Source: UBA5951 sp009936885 (GTDB lineage Bacteria > Pseudomonadota > Alphaproteobacteria > Puniceispirillales > Puniceispirillaceae). From it: DNA of 61,457 nt. Positions 8,208-17,008 of the stretch are shown here, one piece after another. Within the stretch, counting starts at the first letter, position 1. Every line of letters starts with the position of its first letter. Location: contig CALKVA010000013.1 of the NCBI GenBank assembly GCA_937996625.1, forward strand, positions 1 to 61,457. Reading direction: 5' to 3'. The translations under genes were made by a program, and so were the position numbers. The notes under the pieces are model-generated. The model was given only the letters and a program-made list of their open reading frames with translations, did not search any database and was not told where the DNA came from.

Positions 8208-8936
8208 ATGAGAAATATAAGACTAGGTGTAAATATCGACCACGTAGCAACATTGCGAAATGCGCGTGGAGGAACCCACCCAGACCTAATGCGTGCTGTA
8301 AAAATGGTAGCGGATGCAGGCGCAGATGGCGTTACAATTCACTTAAGAGAGGATAGACGTCATATAAGAGATCAAGACGCTAAAACTATCATTAAACATT
8401 CCATATTGCCTGTTAATCTTGAAATGGCGGCTAATGTTGAAATGGTCAATATCGCATGCTCTTTGAGGCCAAATGCGGTGTGTATTGTTCCTGAAAATCG
8501 CACAGAAGTTACAACTGAGGGCGGACTATTGGTGGCAGGACAGGAAAAAAAATTAACGCCATTTATTCAGCAACTAAAAGATAATAATATAAGAGTGTCA
8601 CTATTTATTGACCCCCGCGACAATGAAATAGAAGCAGCTGGAAATGTTGGTGCAGATATTGTTGAATTCCACACGGGAGGCTATTGTGATGCATCATTGC
8701 TCAATAGGGATAAAAAATTAGACGATTTAATAGCTGCAGCTAAACGCGCAGATAAGTTAGGTATTGAAGTTCATGCGGGTCATGGACTAAGCTTTGATAA
8801 TGTTGCGCCAGTTTCCGCAATCGCTGAAATAAAAGAATTAAATATAGGCCACTTTATTATTGGTGAAGCTGTCTTCTCTGGTCTTGAGAATGTCATAAAG
8901 GAAATGAATCACATTATAAGAGAAGCAAGTAAGTAA
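8208..8936 (+). CDS. pdxJ: Pyridoxine 5'-phosphate synthase
   Basis: Condenses 3-amino-2-oxopropyl phosphate with deoxyxylulose 5-phosphate to make pyridoxine phosphate (vitamin B6). The 242-residue protein has the PdxJ signatures GVNIDHVATLRNARG at the N-terminus, DGVTIHLREDRRHI, LEMAA, VPE(N) and HAGHGL. GGAG precedes the ATG. The deoxyxylulose phosphate pathway that supplies its substrate is represented in this window by dxr. It leads the pdxJ-acpS-lepB-rnc-era-recO gene cluster; acpS begins 19 bases later. Confidence 0.97.
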   Translation: MRNIRLGVNIDHVATLRNARGGTHPDLMRAVKMVADAGADGVTIHLREDRRHIRDQDAKTIIKHSILPVNLEMAANVEMVNIACSLRPNAVCIVPENRTEVTTEGGLLVAGQEKKLTPFIQQLKDNNIRVSLFIDPRDNEIEAAGNVGADIVEFHTGGYCDASLLNRDKKLDDLIAAAKRADKLGIEVHAGHGLSFDNVAPVSAIAEIKELNIGHFIIGEAVFSGLENVIKEMNHIIREASK

Positions 8937-8955
8937 TGATAATGCGAGATATAAT

Positions 8956-9351
8956 TTGATTGTAGGAATTGGCACAGACTTATGCGATATCCGGCGAATT
9001 GAACAGGCACGTAGTCGTTTTCCCTTAAATTTTGATAAAAAAATTCTCACCTACCGTGAGCGGGAAGAATTAAGCGCGAGATCTGAAAAAAATGCATATG
9101 TTGCACAGCGCTTTGCGGCTAAAGAAGCAATCTATAAAGCGTTTCATTTTTCCGATCAAAATAGTCTGGGCTGGCAGCAGGCTGAGATTTTAAATCAAGG
9201 AAAAAAAGGAGCTCCTGTTGTTCATCTGTACGGAAATTGTCTAAGCAAACTCAACCAGCAGTTGGCAGTCGGGCAAACAGGTGCTATTCATCTTTCTTTA
9301 ACAGACGAATATCCGTATGTTATAGCCTATGTGATATTGGAAAAAATATAA
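8956..9351 (+). CDS. acpS: Holo-[acyl-carrier-protein] synthase
   Basis: Transfers 4'-phosphopantetheine from CoA to the serine of acyl carrier protein, activating fatty-acid synthesis. The 131-residue product has both AcpS motifs: GIGTDLCDIRRIE at the N-terminus (Mg-binding Asp) and RFAAKEAIYKAF (catalytic Glu/Lys). The likely start is TTG at 8956, since the conserved IVGIGTD begins immediately after it; the ribosome-binding site is weak. It sits in the usual pdxJ-acpS-lepB order. Confidence 0.95.
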   Translation: MIVGIGTDLCDIRRIEQARSRFPLNFDKKILTYREREELSARSEKNAYVAQRFAAKEAIYKAFHFSDQNSLGWQQAEILNQGKKGAPVVHLYGNCLSKLNQQLAVGQTGAIHLSLTDEYPYVIAYVILEKI

Positions 9352-9367
9352 AAAACCTAAACTCAAT

Positions 9368-10180
9368 TTGACTAAACAGGCGACTAAAGATGAAGAAAGC
9401 AAACTAATGGGTAAACATAATCCAGACTTTAAGGCATCACAGATCAAATCTGGTAAAAAGAATTCTGGCATTGCTGAGACTATCAAGACCATAGTTATTG
9501 CAGGTGTGATAGCTTTGAGCTTTCGGTCGCTAGTGGCAGAGCCATTTAATATTCCCTCTGGCTCCATGATTCCAACTTTATTGGTAGGGGATTATTTATT
9601 CGTTTCTAAATATTCCTATGGCTATTCTAAATATTCCTTTCCTTTTGCAGCTGTTCCTATCAAAAACAGAGTATTATCCACCGTTCCAGAGCGAGGGGAT
9701 GTTGTAGTCTTCCGATTGCCGTCAGACGTATCCATTGATTATATCAAGCGTGTTGTTGGTCTGCCAGGTGATAGAATACAGGTTGTTGGCGGGATTTTGC
9801 ATATTAACGGAAAACAGGTCGCAAGAAGGCAAATTGGTGAAAACGATGTATCAAATGGCGTTACTAAAATGCGTTCTGCTCTGTATGAAGAGACATTTCC
9901 AGATGGGCATAAACACGTAATCCAAGAATTAAGAGATGACCTAAATTTCGATAATACACCTGTATTTAACGTACCAGATGGGCATTTGTTTATGATGGGT
10001 GATAATAGAGATAATTCTCGTGATAGCAGAAGTAAGGCGGTTGGTTTTGTGCCTATGCAAAATTTAATTGGTCGCGCAGAATTTATGTTCTTTAGCCATA
10101 ATAACTCATCAAGCCTGTTTGAAATTTGGAAGTGGCCATTTGCCATTCGATATAACCGAATTGGTAAGGGTATTTATTAA
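9368..10180 (+). CDS. lepB: Signal peptidase I
   Basis: Membrane-bound serine protease that removes Sec and Tat signal peptides on the periplasmic side. The 270-residue product has one N-terminal transmembrane segment (about 38-56), then the catalytic boxes: PSGSMIPTL with nucleophile Ser, IKRVVGLPGD with general-base Lys, and GDNRDNSRDSR. The start may be TTG at 9368 or ATG at 9407 (which would remove 13 residues); the cytoplasmic tail is poorly conserved. Its stop overlaps the rnc start by one base (TAATG), so the two are translationally coupled. Confidence 0.95.
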   Translation: MTKQATKDEESKLMGKHNPDFKASQIKSGKKNSGIAETIKTIVIAGVIALSFRSLVAEPFNIPSGSMIPTLLVGDYLFVSKYSYGYSKYSFPFAAVPIKNRVLSTVPERGDVVVFRLPSDVSIDYIKRVVGLPGDRIQVVGGILHINGKQVARRQIGENDVSNGVTKMRSALYEETFPDGHKHVIQELRDDLNFDNTPVFNVPDGHLFMMGDNRDNSRDSRSKAVGFVPMQNLIGRAEFMFFSHNNSSSLFEIWKWPFAIRYNRIGKGIY

Positions 10181-10854
10181 TGAGTGAGGGTTCGCTCGAG
10201 AAATTACAATCCGCATTAGGGTATCAGTTTCACAACATCTCTTTATTACGGCAGGCACTTGCTCATCGTAGTGTGTTTTCAGCTGAGCTGTCTTATGAAC
10301 GGCTTGAGTTCTTAGGAGATAGAGTGCTTGGATTGATTCTCGCAAAGCATCTTTTCCTTGAATTTGACCATGATGACCAAGGTAAGCTTACAAAGCGATT
10401 TCATGCACAAGCACAGCAATCAAAATTATACGAAATTGCTCTTAAAATTGAGTTGCAAAACTACATCATAGCAGAAAAAGGAACAGAGCTTGCAATCCAG
10501 CCCTCAATAATGGCAGATGTCGTAGAATCTATCATCGCCGCTCTTTATCTTGATTCTGGAATAGAAGTAGCCGACCGGTTTATATTGAGCTATTGGAATT
10601 GGAAAGGCGATGTTCCGCAAGATATAGTCTATAATCCAAAATCAGCACTTCAAGAATGGTCAGAAGCCCAAGGGTTAGGGCTGCCATCATATGAGCTTAT
10701 GCAGAAAACTGGGCCAGACCATCAGGCACGCTTTACAACAAAAGTGACGATAGAGGGATTTCAACCATCAACAGGTTCTGGCGCATCAAAAAAACTATCA
10801 GAGCAGGACGCGGCAAGACAATTTATGGATTTTTTATCCAAACAGAGTATTTAG
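10180..10854 (+). CDS. rnc: Ribonuclease III
   Basis: Double-strand-specific endoribonuclease for rRNA and mRNA processing. The 224-residue protein has the RNase III signature ERLEFLGDRVLGL (about 40-52) and a second metal-binding cluster including ADVVESIIAALYLD (about 112-125), then a C-terminal double-stranded RNA-binding domain (about 153-220). Length is normal for the bacterial enzyme. Overlaps lepB by one base and is followed after seven bases by era, an arrangement conserved in most Proteobacteria. Confidence 0.96.
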   Translation: MSEGSLEKLQSALGYQFHNISLLRQALAHRSVFSAELSYERLEFLGDRVLGLILAKHLFLEFDHDDQGKLTKRFHAQAQQSKLYEIALKIELQNYIIAEKGTELAIQPSIMADVVESIIAALYLDSGIEVADRFILSYWNWKGDVPQDIVYNPKSALQEWSEAQGLGLPSYELMQKTGPDHQARFTTKVTIEGFQPSTGSGASKKLSEQDAARQFMDFLSKQSI

Positions 10855-10861
10855 TATCGAA

Positions 10862-11803
10862 ATGACAACAGTTCTTCAAACACCATCAAACCTTGCAACC
10901 AGAGCTGGATTTGCGGCACTGATTGGGGCGCCCAATGCAGGAAAATCAACGTTAATGAATTATATCGTTGGTGCAAAAGTATCTATTGTAACCCCGAAAG
11001 TACAGACCACCCGCTCTCGAATACGCGGTATTGCAATGTTTGGAGAGTCGCAGATTATATTTGTAGACACCCCTGGAATTTTTAAACCAAAACGCAGATT
11101 AGATCGCGCAATGGTGCATGCAGCATGGCAAGGAACGGACGAGGCAGATGTAACCTTGTTGCTTCATGATAGTGCCCGCACCAGTCTTGATGAGGAAACC
11201 GAAGCAATAATCAAACAGATCATAAAAATAAAAGATGAGTTTCCACATCGCAAATTTGCCCTCATTCTAAATAAGATTGACCTTACCAATCCTGAGAATT
11301 TATTGGGAAGAGCATCACAGCTCACACAAATATTAGAATTTGAAAAAATATTTATGATATCTGCTGAAAAAGGAAAAGGGGTAAAAGATTTGGTCAAATG
11401 GCTTGCAGACCAGATGCCACAAAGCCCGTTTTTGTTCGACCCTGAGGATTTATCTGACTTGCCGCAACGTCAGTTAGCAGCTGAGATATTGCGAGAGAAG
11501 CTGTTCATGAATTTACATCAAGAGTTACCGTATCAGCTTACTGTTGAAACAGATAGTTGGCAGGAAAAAGACGATGGCAGTGCAGAAATTCATGCAAGCA
11601 TTTATGTGGCAAGAGAGGGGCATCGCGGTATTGTTCTTGGAAAAAAGGGTCAGTCAATGAGGCGTATTGGCCAGTCTGCCAGATTAGAGCTTGAAGCAAT
11701 GTTTGAGCGTAGGATCCATTTATTCACCCATGTCAAATACCGTAAAGACTGGATGAATGATCCTGACAGATATCGTAATTGGGACCTTGAATTTAATGCC
11801 TGA
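10862..11803 (+). CDS. era: GTPase Era
   Basis: Essential GTPase for maturation of 16S rRNA and 30S assembly. In the 313-residue product the G1 loop is GAPNAGKST, the G3 motif is DTPGIF and the G4 motif is NKID (about 135). The C-terminal KH RNA-binding domain carries the EGHRGIVLGKKGQSM loop. It overlaps the start of recO by eight bases, which implies coupled translation. Confidence 0.97.
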   Translation: MTTVLQTPSNLATRAGFAALIGAPNAGKSTLMNYIVGAKVSIVTPKVQTTRSRIRGIAMFGESQIIFVDTPGIFKPKRRLDRAMVHAAWQGTDEADVTLLLHDSARTSLDEETEAIIKQIIKIKDEFPHRKFALILNKIDLTNPENLLGRASQLTQILEFEKIFMISAEKGKGVKDLVKWLADQMPQSPFLFDPEDLSDLPQRQLAAEILREKLFMNLHQELPYQLTVETDSWQEKDDGSAEIHASIYVAREGHRGIVLGKKGQSMRRIGQSARLELEAMFERRIHLFTHVKYRKDWMNDPDRYRNWDLEFNA

Positions 11804-12530
11804 CTGGCAGGATGAAGGCATTATTCTAAGTAATAAGCCATATGCTGAATTGCATAGTGTCACCACTATTCTGACTAAAACTCATGGCCGCCATGCAGGA
11901 TTAGTGCAGGCTGGCCAATCCGGTAAAAAGCGCTCAATGCTGCAACCTGGCTCTCTTGTTGATGCTCAATGGCGAGCAAGATTGGATGAACAGCTTGGCA
12001 CATTCAAACTAGAACTTGCAAAAAATTATTCTGCATTAATGATAGATACACCTTTGCGCCTTTCTGCATTATCAAGTATGTGCAGCTTGTTAGAAAGTAG
12101 TTTGCCAGAGCGTGAACCACAACCAGCTTTATGGCTGGCGACAACAGCTCTGCTGCAAATAGTATCATTAAGCAAAGATGATAATGAATGGCTTAATTTC
12201 TTTGTTAAATGGGAGTTGGGCTTGCTTCAGGAATTAGGGTTTGCCCTAAAGCTAGAGACGTGCGGTGTTACGGGGTCAAGCGAGGAGCTTGCTTATGTGA
12301 GCCCTAAATCTGGAAGTGCCATTAGCAAACCAGCTGCTGGTATATATGCAGACAGGTTGCTGGTTTTGCCTATGTGCCTTGGCGGGCATGTAAAGATCGA
12401 TAATGAGCTTGCGGCCGGAATTAAAATCACAGGTCATTTTTTGCAGAAAAATATATATAATACTGTAGATAAACAATTGCCCTCCGCTAGACAAAGATTG
12501 GCAAATATGGTGGAATCATCAAATTGGTAA
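11796..12530 (+). CDS. recO: DNA repair protein RecO
   Basis: Helps load RecA on gapped DNA within the RecFOR pathway. The N-terminal OB-fold begins WQDEGIILSNKPYAELHSV, characteristic of RecO; the C-terminal half carries the conserved LLQELGF segment and a Cys later. I chose ATG at 11796, which overlaps the era stop by eight bases and puts the conserved OB-fold at the N-terminus; a frame from 11757 would add 13 residues lying inside era. Product about 244 residues, normal for the family. Confidence 0.93.
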   Translation: MPDWQDEGIILSNKPYAELHSVTTILTKTHGRHAGLVQAGQSGKKRSMLQPGSLVDAQWRARLDEQLGTFKLELAKNYSALMIDTPLRLSALSSMCSLLESSLPEREPQPALWLATTALLQIVSLSKDDNEWLNFFVKWELGLLQELGFALKLETCGVTGSSEELAYVSPKSGSAISKPAAGIYADRLLVLPMCLGGHVKIDNELAAGIKITGHFLQKNIYNTVDKQLPSARQRLANMVESSNW

Positions 12531-12574
12531 CGCTACATATTGTATTCTAATTAAGATGACGTTATCAAGGATGC

Positions 12575-14803
12575 ATGGTTGATTTTAATAATACACTTAC
12601 AGATGTAGAAGATTCGTTTGCCGCAACAGATTTTGCATCCGCATTATCTGAGCGCTATTTAGCCTATGCGTTATCTACAATTACGTCTCGTTCTCTGCCA
12701 GATGTACGAGATGGGCTAAAGCCAGTGCATCGCAGATTATTATACGCGATGAGACAGCTAAAACTAGACCCCGATCAGTCATTTAAAAAATCTGCACGTG
12801 TTGTTGGCGATGTAATTGGTAAATATCATCCGCACGGCGATAGTGCTATTTATGATGCAATGGTAAGGCTAGCTCAGGACTTTGCAATGAGATACCCGCT
12901 GGTTGATGGGCAGGGTAATTTTGGCAATATTGACGGCGATAATGCAGCTGCGATGCGATATACAGAAGCACGCCTTACCCAAGTCTCAAGACTACTTCTT
13001 GCAGGTATAGATGAGAATGCAGTTGATTTCAGGCAAACCTATGACGGTGAGTCTGAGGAGCCTGTCTTATTGCCAGCTGGTTTTCCAAATTTACTGGCAA
13101 ATGGGGCTCAAGGTATCGCGGTTGGTATGGCTACCAGTATCCCGCCTCATAACGTTATCGAACTTGTTGATGCCGCCAAGCACCTGATTAAACATCCAGG
13201 CGCCTCAGTCGAGACAATAATGAATTTTGTGAAAGGGCCAGATTTTCCAACTGGCGGTGTATTAGTTGAACCTGAGGCATCGATATTATCTGCCTATCAA
13301 TCAGGAAAAGGAAGCTTTCGGCTACGCGCAAATTATGTGGTTGAGAGAGAAAAGAACGGTATTTGGCGATTGATTGTAACTGAAATACCCTATCAGATAC
13401 AAAAATCACGACTAATCGAGAAGCTCGCAGATGCGTTACAGCAGAAAAAACTGCCTATGCTGTCAGATATTCGCGACGAATCAGCAGAAGATGTGCGTAT
13501 TTTGTTAGAGCCGAAATCTCGTAGATTATCACCAGAAATAGTAATGGAAAGCCTGTTTCAGGTAACAGACCTTGAGGTTAGAATACCGCTAAACCTTAAT
13601 GTATTGGATACCAATAATAAGCCTAATGTTTTAAGTTTAAAGCAGACATTACAGCAATGGCTAGAACATAGAAAAAATGTCCTGTTACGCAGAACACAGT
13701 TCAGGCTAGATGCAATCGCACGGCGGCTCGAGGTTGTAGCTGGTTATTTGGTTGTTTTTCTAAATCTAGATGAAGTGATTGAAATTATCAGGGAAGATTA
13801 CCATCCCCGTGATGCGCTTATGTTACGTTTTTCACTTACTGAATTTCAGGCAAACACAGTTCTTGATATGCGGCTTCGTTCTCTCAGGCGGCTAGAAGAA
13901 GAAGGCTTGAAGAGTGAGCAAGGGGCCTTAAAGCAAGAACAAGACGAGTTGCGCAACCTCCAAAGTAACGAGGAATATCAGTGGCAGAAAATATCAGGTG
14001 AGTTAAACGATTTGAAATCTGATTTTGCTAAGAGCGATGCACGCAAGACGCAGATTGGCGTTGCACCACAAATCGATTTTGACCCAACAGAAATGCTGGT
14101 TGAGCGTGAGCCGTTAACGATTATTTGCTCTGAGAAAGGCTGGATTAGAGCGATGAAAGGGCATCTTGATTTAGCATCTGACTATAAATTTAAAGAAGGG
14201 GATGGCCCAAAATTTATTCTGCACGCCGAGACCACAGATAAATTGCTAATATTAAATGATAGAGGCCGTTTTTATACGATTGGATGTGATGTATTGCCTA
14301 AAGGTCGTGGTTTTGGCGAGCCATTAAATCTCATTATTGATATGGCGGCGGAAAATACGCCTGTTGCACTGTTGAAAGCAGATACAGAGCAGCTATTGCT
14401 TGTATCAAGCAAGGGGTATGGCCTGCGCGTTCAAACATCTAATGTGATTGCCCAAACCAAGAATGGGAAACAGATAATAAACCTAAATCAAGATGAGAAA
14501 GCCCAGATTTGTTTGCCAGTGAATGCAGATATGGTTGCAAGCGTTGGAAAAAACAGAAAGCTGCTTATTTTTCCGATTTCTGAAATTCCTGAAATTAATA
14601 AAGGCAAGGGCGTTATTTTACAGCGTTTTAAAGAGGGGGACCTAGCAGACCTTACGTTGTTTGATAGCAAGAGCGGTCTTAACTGGCAGACCAATGGTGA
14701 TAGAACGCGCCATTTAACAGATTATACAATGTGGGTTGGAAAGCGTGGTAGTGCTGGCAAGCTTCCCCCAAACGGTTTTCCAAGACCAGCAAGGTTTACC
14801 TAA
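12575..14803 (+). CDS. parC: DNA topoisomerase IV subunit A
   Basis: ATP-dependent type II topoisomerase subunit that cuts DNA to decatenate daughter chromosomes. The 742-residue protein has the GyrA/ParC N-terminus (SRSLPDVRDGLKPVHRRLLY), the quinolone-region GKYHPHGDSAIYDA with a serine at the usual resistance position, and the catalytic tyrosine in AAMRYTEARLT. The shortened C-terminal beta-propeller and its place after recO, rather than a GyrA-length product of about 900 residues, support ParC. AAGG precedes the ATG. It converges with bpt 35 bases downstream. Confidence 0.94.
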   Translation: MVDFNNTLTDVEDSFAATDFASALSERYLAYALSTITSRSLPDVRDGLKPVHRRLLYAMRQLKLDPDQSFKKSARVVGDVIGKYHPHGDSAIYDAMVRLAQDFAMRYPLVDGQGNFGNIDGDNAAAMRYTEARLTQVSRLLLAGIDENAVDFRQTYDGESEEPVLLPAGFPNLLANGAQGIAVGMATSIPPHNVIELVDAAKHLIKHPGASVETIMNFVKGPDFPTGGVLVEPEASILSAYQSGKGSFRLRANYVVEREKNGIWRLIVTEIPYQIQKSRLIEKLADALQQKKLPMLSDIRDESAEDVRILLEPKSRRLSPEIVMESLFQVTDLEVRIPLNLNVLDTNNKPNVLSLKQTLQQWLEHRKNVLLRRTQFRLDAIARRLEVVAGYLVVFLNLDEVIEIIREDYHPRDALMLRFSLTEFQANTVLDMRLRSLRRLEEEGLKSEQGALKQEQDELRNLQSNEEYQWQKISGELNDLKSDFAKSDARKTQIGVAPQIDFDPTEMLVEREPLTIICSEKGWIRAMKGHLDLASDYKFKEGDGPKFILHAETTDKLLILNDRGRFYTIGCDVLPKGRGFGEPLNLIIDMAAENTPVALLKADTEQLLLVSSKGYGLRVQTSNVIAQTKNGKQIINLNQDEKAQICLPVNADMVASVGKNRKLLIFPISEIPEINKGKGVILQRFKEGDLADLTLFDSKSGLNWQTNGDRTRHLTDYTMWVGKRGSAGKLPPNGFPRPARFT

Positions 14804-14817
14804 AAAAACAGGTTTTT

Positions 14818-14850
14818 TATTCTGTATCTATTCTGTATCTATTCTGTATC
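14818..14850. repeat. 11-bp tandem repeat, three perfect copies, at the bpt stop codon
   Basis: TATTCTGTATC is repeated three times without a mismatch, starting next to the end of parC and running into the last codons of bpt. Read on the minus strand each unit carries GAA TAG, so the functional stop is in the third copy and the other two are downstream duplicates. Slipped-strand duplication is the simple explanation. Confidence 0.85.
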
Positions 14851-15561
14851 CACCCATTTGCCGTTTTGATATAGCTGGTATGGGGTAAAGCGCGCCTTAT
14901 AGGCCATTTTAGGGCTGTTTTTCACAAGATAACCAAGATAAAGCCATTTTTTGGAAAGGTGTTTGGTTAACATAATACTGTCTAAAATCAGAAAAGTTCC
15001 AAGTGATTGCTTCTCATGATTTGGATTGAAAAAACTATATACAGCACTTAACCCGTCTCTTTGACTATCCATCAACATACAAGCGATAAGCGAACCCTTT
15101 TCATCGCGATATTTTACCATGAATGTATTAATTGGCGAGTTATGAATCATTGAATGAAAATCGCTAAATGACATGGTTGCCATCTGGCCATCATTATGTC
15201 TTGAATTCAGATAGCTTTTGAATAGCTCATATGCTTCTCCATCTGCCTTATTATCAAGGCGAGATTTTTGTATATGGCTGTTTTTTGCCATGATGCGTTT
15301 TATATTTTTGGATAGCGAAAAATTGTGCGCATCTACCCGAATAGGAATACAAGCGTTGCAACTGCCGCAAACTGGACGATATACCCAGTTTTCAACACGT
15401 CGAAACCCGCTTTCGGCTAGCTGATCATGTAACTGAGGTGCCTCCGAAATATCAGCTGCAAGTCGTTGTTCTGCTCTATTCTCAAGATACGCACATTCAT
15501 GACTTCGTGTAATTCGAAAATTAAGTGGTTTATGATTAAAATTTATTTTTGCCTGATCCAT
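14839..15561 (-). CDS. bpt: Aspartate/glutamate leucyltransferase (Bpt/Ate family)
   Basis: Adds leucine or arginine from aminoacyl-tRNA to N-terminal acidic residues, marking proteins for ClpS-ClpAP degradation (N-end rule). The 240-residue product has the Ate/Bpt N-terminal cluster CAYL...R.EQRLAADI, then the cysteine motif CGSCNACIPIRV, and the C-terminal YLGYLVKNSPKMAYKARFTPYQ block. Bacterial proteins of this size are usually Bpt (leucyl) rather than eukaryotic Ate1. It converges with parC and shares its strand with ilvA and hemB. A repeat expansion overlaps its stop codon. Confidence 0.92.
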   Translation of the reverse strand: MDQAKINFNHKPLNFRITRSHECAYLENRAEQRLAADISEAPQLHDQLAESGFRRVENWVYRPVCGSCNACIPIRVDAHNFSLSKNIKRIMAKNSHIQKSRLDNKADGEAYELFKSYLNSRHNDGQMATMSFSDFHSMIHNSPINTFMVKYRDEKGSLIACMLMDSQRDGLSAVYSFFNPNHEKQSLGTFLILDSIMLTKHLSKKWLYLGYLVKNSPKMAYKARFTPYQLYQNGKWVDTE

Positions 15562-15660
15562 TCTTTAATTTTATCTGTCAGTTTTGTTAATATGCAAAAT
15601 AGTTTTTCCCAAAACTCTGAACTTTTTCATAAACTAGCATGACTAGGGTTAAACTAGCAG

Positions 15661-16908
15661 CTAATGGCTTTGGAATTGCTCATCAAGCAGTTGAACTTCA
15701 AACCCAATGCTTTTAAGTGTTGATATAATATCATGGGCATGGGTAGACCCTCTTGTTTCTATTACGACATCTAATTTAGCAAGCTTAGCCGGGACGTTAT
15801 AAAATAATCTTTGGTGGTATACTTCTATGATATTGCCTTGATGCTGACTGATAGAATGGGCAATTTTAGCAAGCATTCCAGGCTCGTCACTAATTCCGAT
15901 GCGTATTCTAACAAGTCTTCCATCTGATATTAATGTTCGGTTCAAGATAGTGCCTAACAGACGAGAATCGATATTCCCTCCACAGACAACAATACCAACG
16001 CGTTTATTGCGGAATCGCTTCTGGGAGGCATAAATAGCCGCAAGACCAGCAGCACCTGCACCCTCGCTGATAGTTCTTTGATGTTCAATCAAGGCACCAA
16101 TGGCCCATTCAATCTCGCGCTCATTTACTAGAATAATATCATCAACAAGTTCGGCTACTATGGGACGGCTCAAAACCCCGGGGGTTTTAACGGCAATTCC
16201 CTCAGCTAGAGTATCGCCTCCTGATTGTGGTGATAAACCTGCAAGGGAGCGGCTCATGGATGGATATAGCGCGCTCTCAACACCAATTATTTTAATATTT
16301 GGATTGAGCGATTTAGCCGCAATACTAATACCAGAAATCAGCCCGCCACCTCCTATAGGTACGATAAGATAATCAAGATCTGGATTAGACTCCATCATCT
16401 CAAGTCCGATGGTGCCCTGACCAGAGATAATATTTAAATCATCATATGGATGAATGAGACGATACCCATGAGTATCAATGAGCTGGTCGACTGTTTTTTT
16501 TGCTTCATCTAAGGTTCTGCCAGTTAGCACCACTTTTGCGCCATATGCCTTTGTTTTTGAGATTTTTGTAAAGGGTGTTTGTTCTGGCATTATGATTGTT
16601 GATTTAATATTTTCCTGCTGTGATCGAAAAGCCAATGCTTGAGCATGATTACCTGCAGACATTGAAATCACGCCTGCTTTTTTATCTTCATCCCTTAGAG
16701 CTTTTAGCGCAAGAAAGGCACCTCTGGATTTAAAAGAGGAGGTATATTGTAAATTCTCTAATTTTAAATGCAAACTGGCGCCAAGCAAGTTGGATAATGA
16801 GGGCGCAAAAATGGTCGGGGTCCGCAGAATGTGAGCGCTGAGATGCTCAGCAGATTGTCTAAGACTATTTAGATTAATGCCATGAAAGTCTGGCTTGGAT
16901 CTAGTCAT
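15661..16908 (-). CDS. ilvA: Threonine ammonia-lyase with C-terminal ACT-like domain
   Basis: Deaminates threonine to 2-oxobutanoate, the first step of isoleucine synthesis. The catalytic domain contains SSFKSRGA (PLP lysine), SAGNHAQ, and PIGGGGLISG. From about residue 325 a single ACT-type regulatory domain follows (GISDEPGMLAKIA). This is the medium form of about 400 residues seen in Alphaproteobacteria, shorter than E. coli IlvA (two ACT-like domains). Start: ATG at 16908 is preceded by a G-rich stretch; the GTG at 16920 would add four residues. hemB follows in the opposite coordinate direction on the same strand, separated by about 90 bases. Confidence 0.94.
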   Translation of the reverse strand: MTRSKPDFHGINLNSLRQSAEHLSAHILRTPTIFAPSLSNLLGASLHLKLENLQYTSSFKSRGAFLALKALRDEDKKAGVISMSAGNHAQALAFRSQQENIKSTIIMPEQTPFTKISKTKAYGAKVVLTGRTLDEAKKTVDQLIDTHGYRLIHPYDDLNIISGQGTIGLEMMESNPDLDYLIVPIGGGGLISGISIAAKSLNPNIKIIGVESALYPSMSRSLAGLSPQSGGDTLAEGIAVKTPGVLSRPIVAELVDDIILVNEREIEWAIGALIEHQRTISEGAGAAGLAAIYASQKRFRNKRVGIVVCGGNIDSRLLGTILNRTLISDGRLVRIRIGISDEPGMLAKIAHSISQHQGNIIEVYHQRLFYNVPAKLAKLDVVIETRGSTHAHDIISTLKSIGFEVQLLDEQFQSH

Positions 16909-17008
16909 ACCCACCCCCACGTTAATTTATAATAACCAAAGTGAACGGGATACCATAAACATATTATATCCGATGTGCGACTATTTAAATGCTATTTGCG
17001 ATAGGCGT

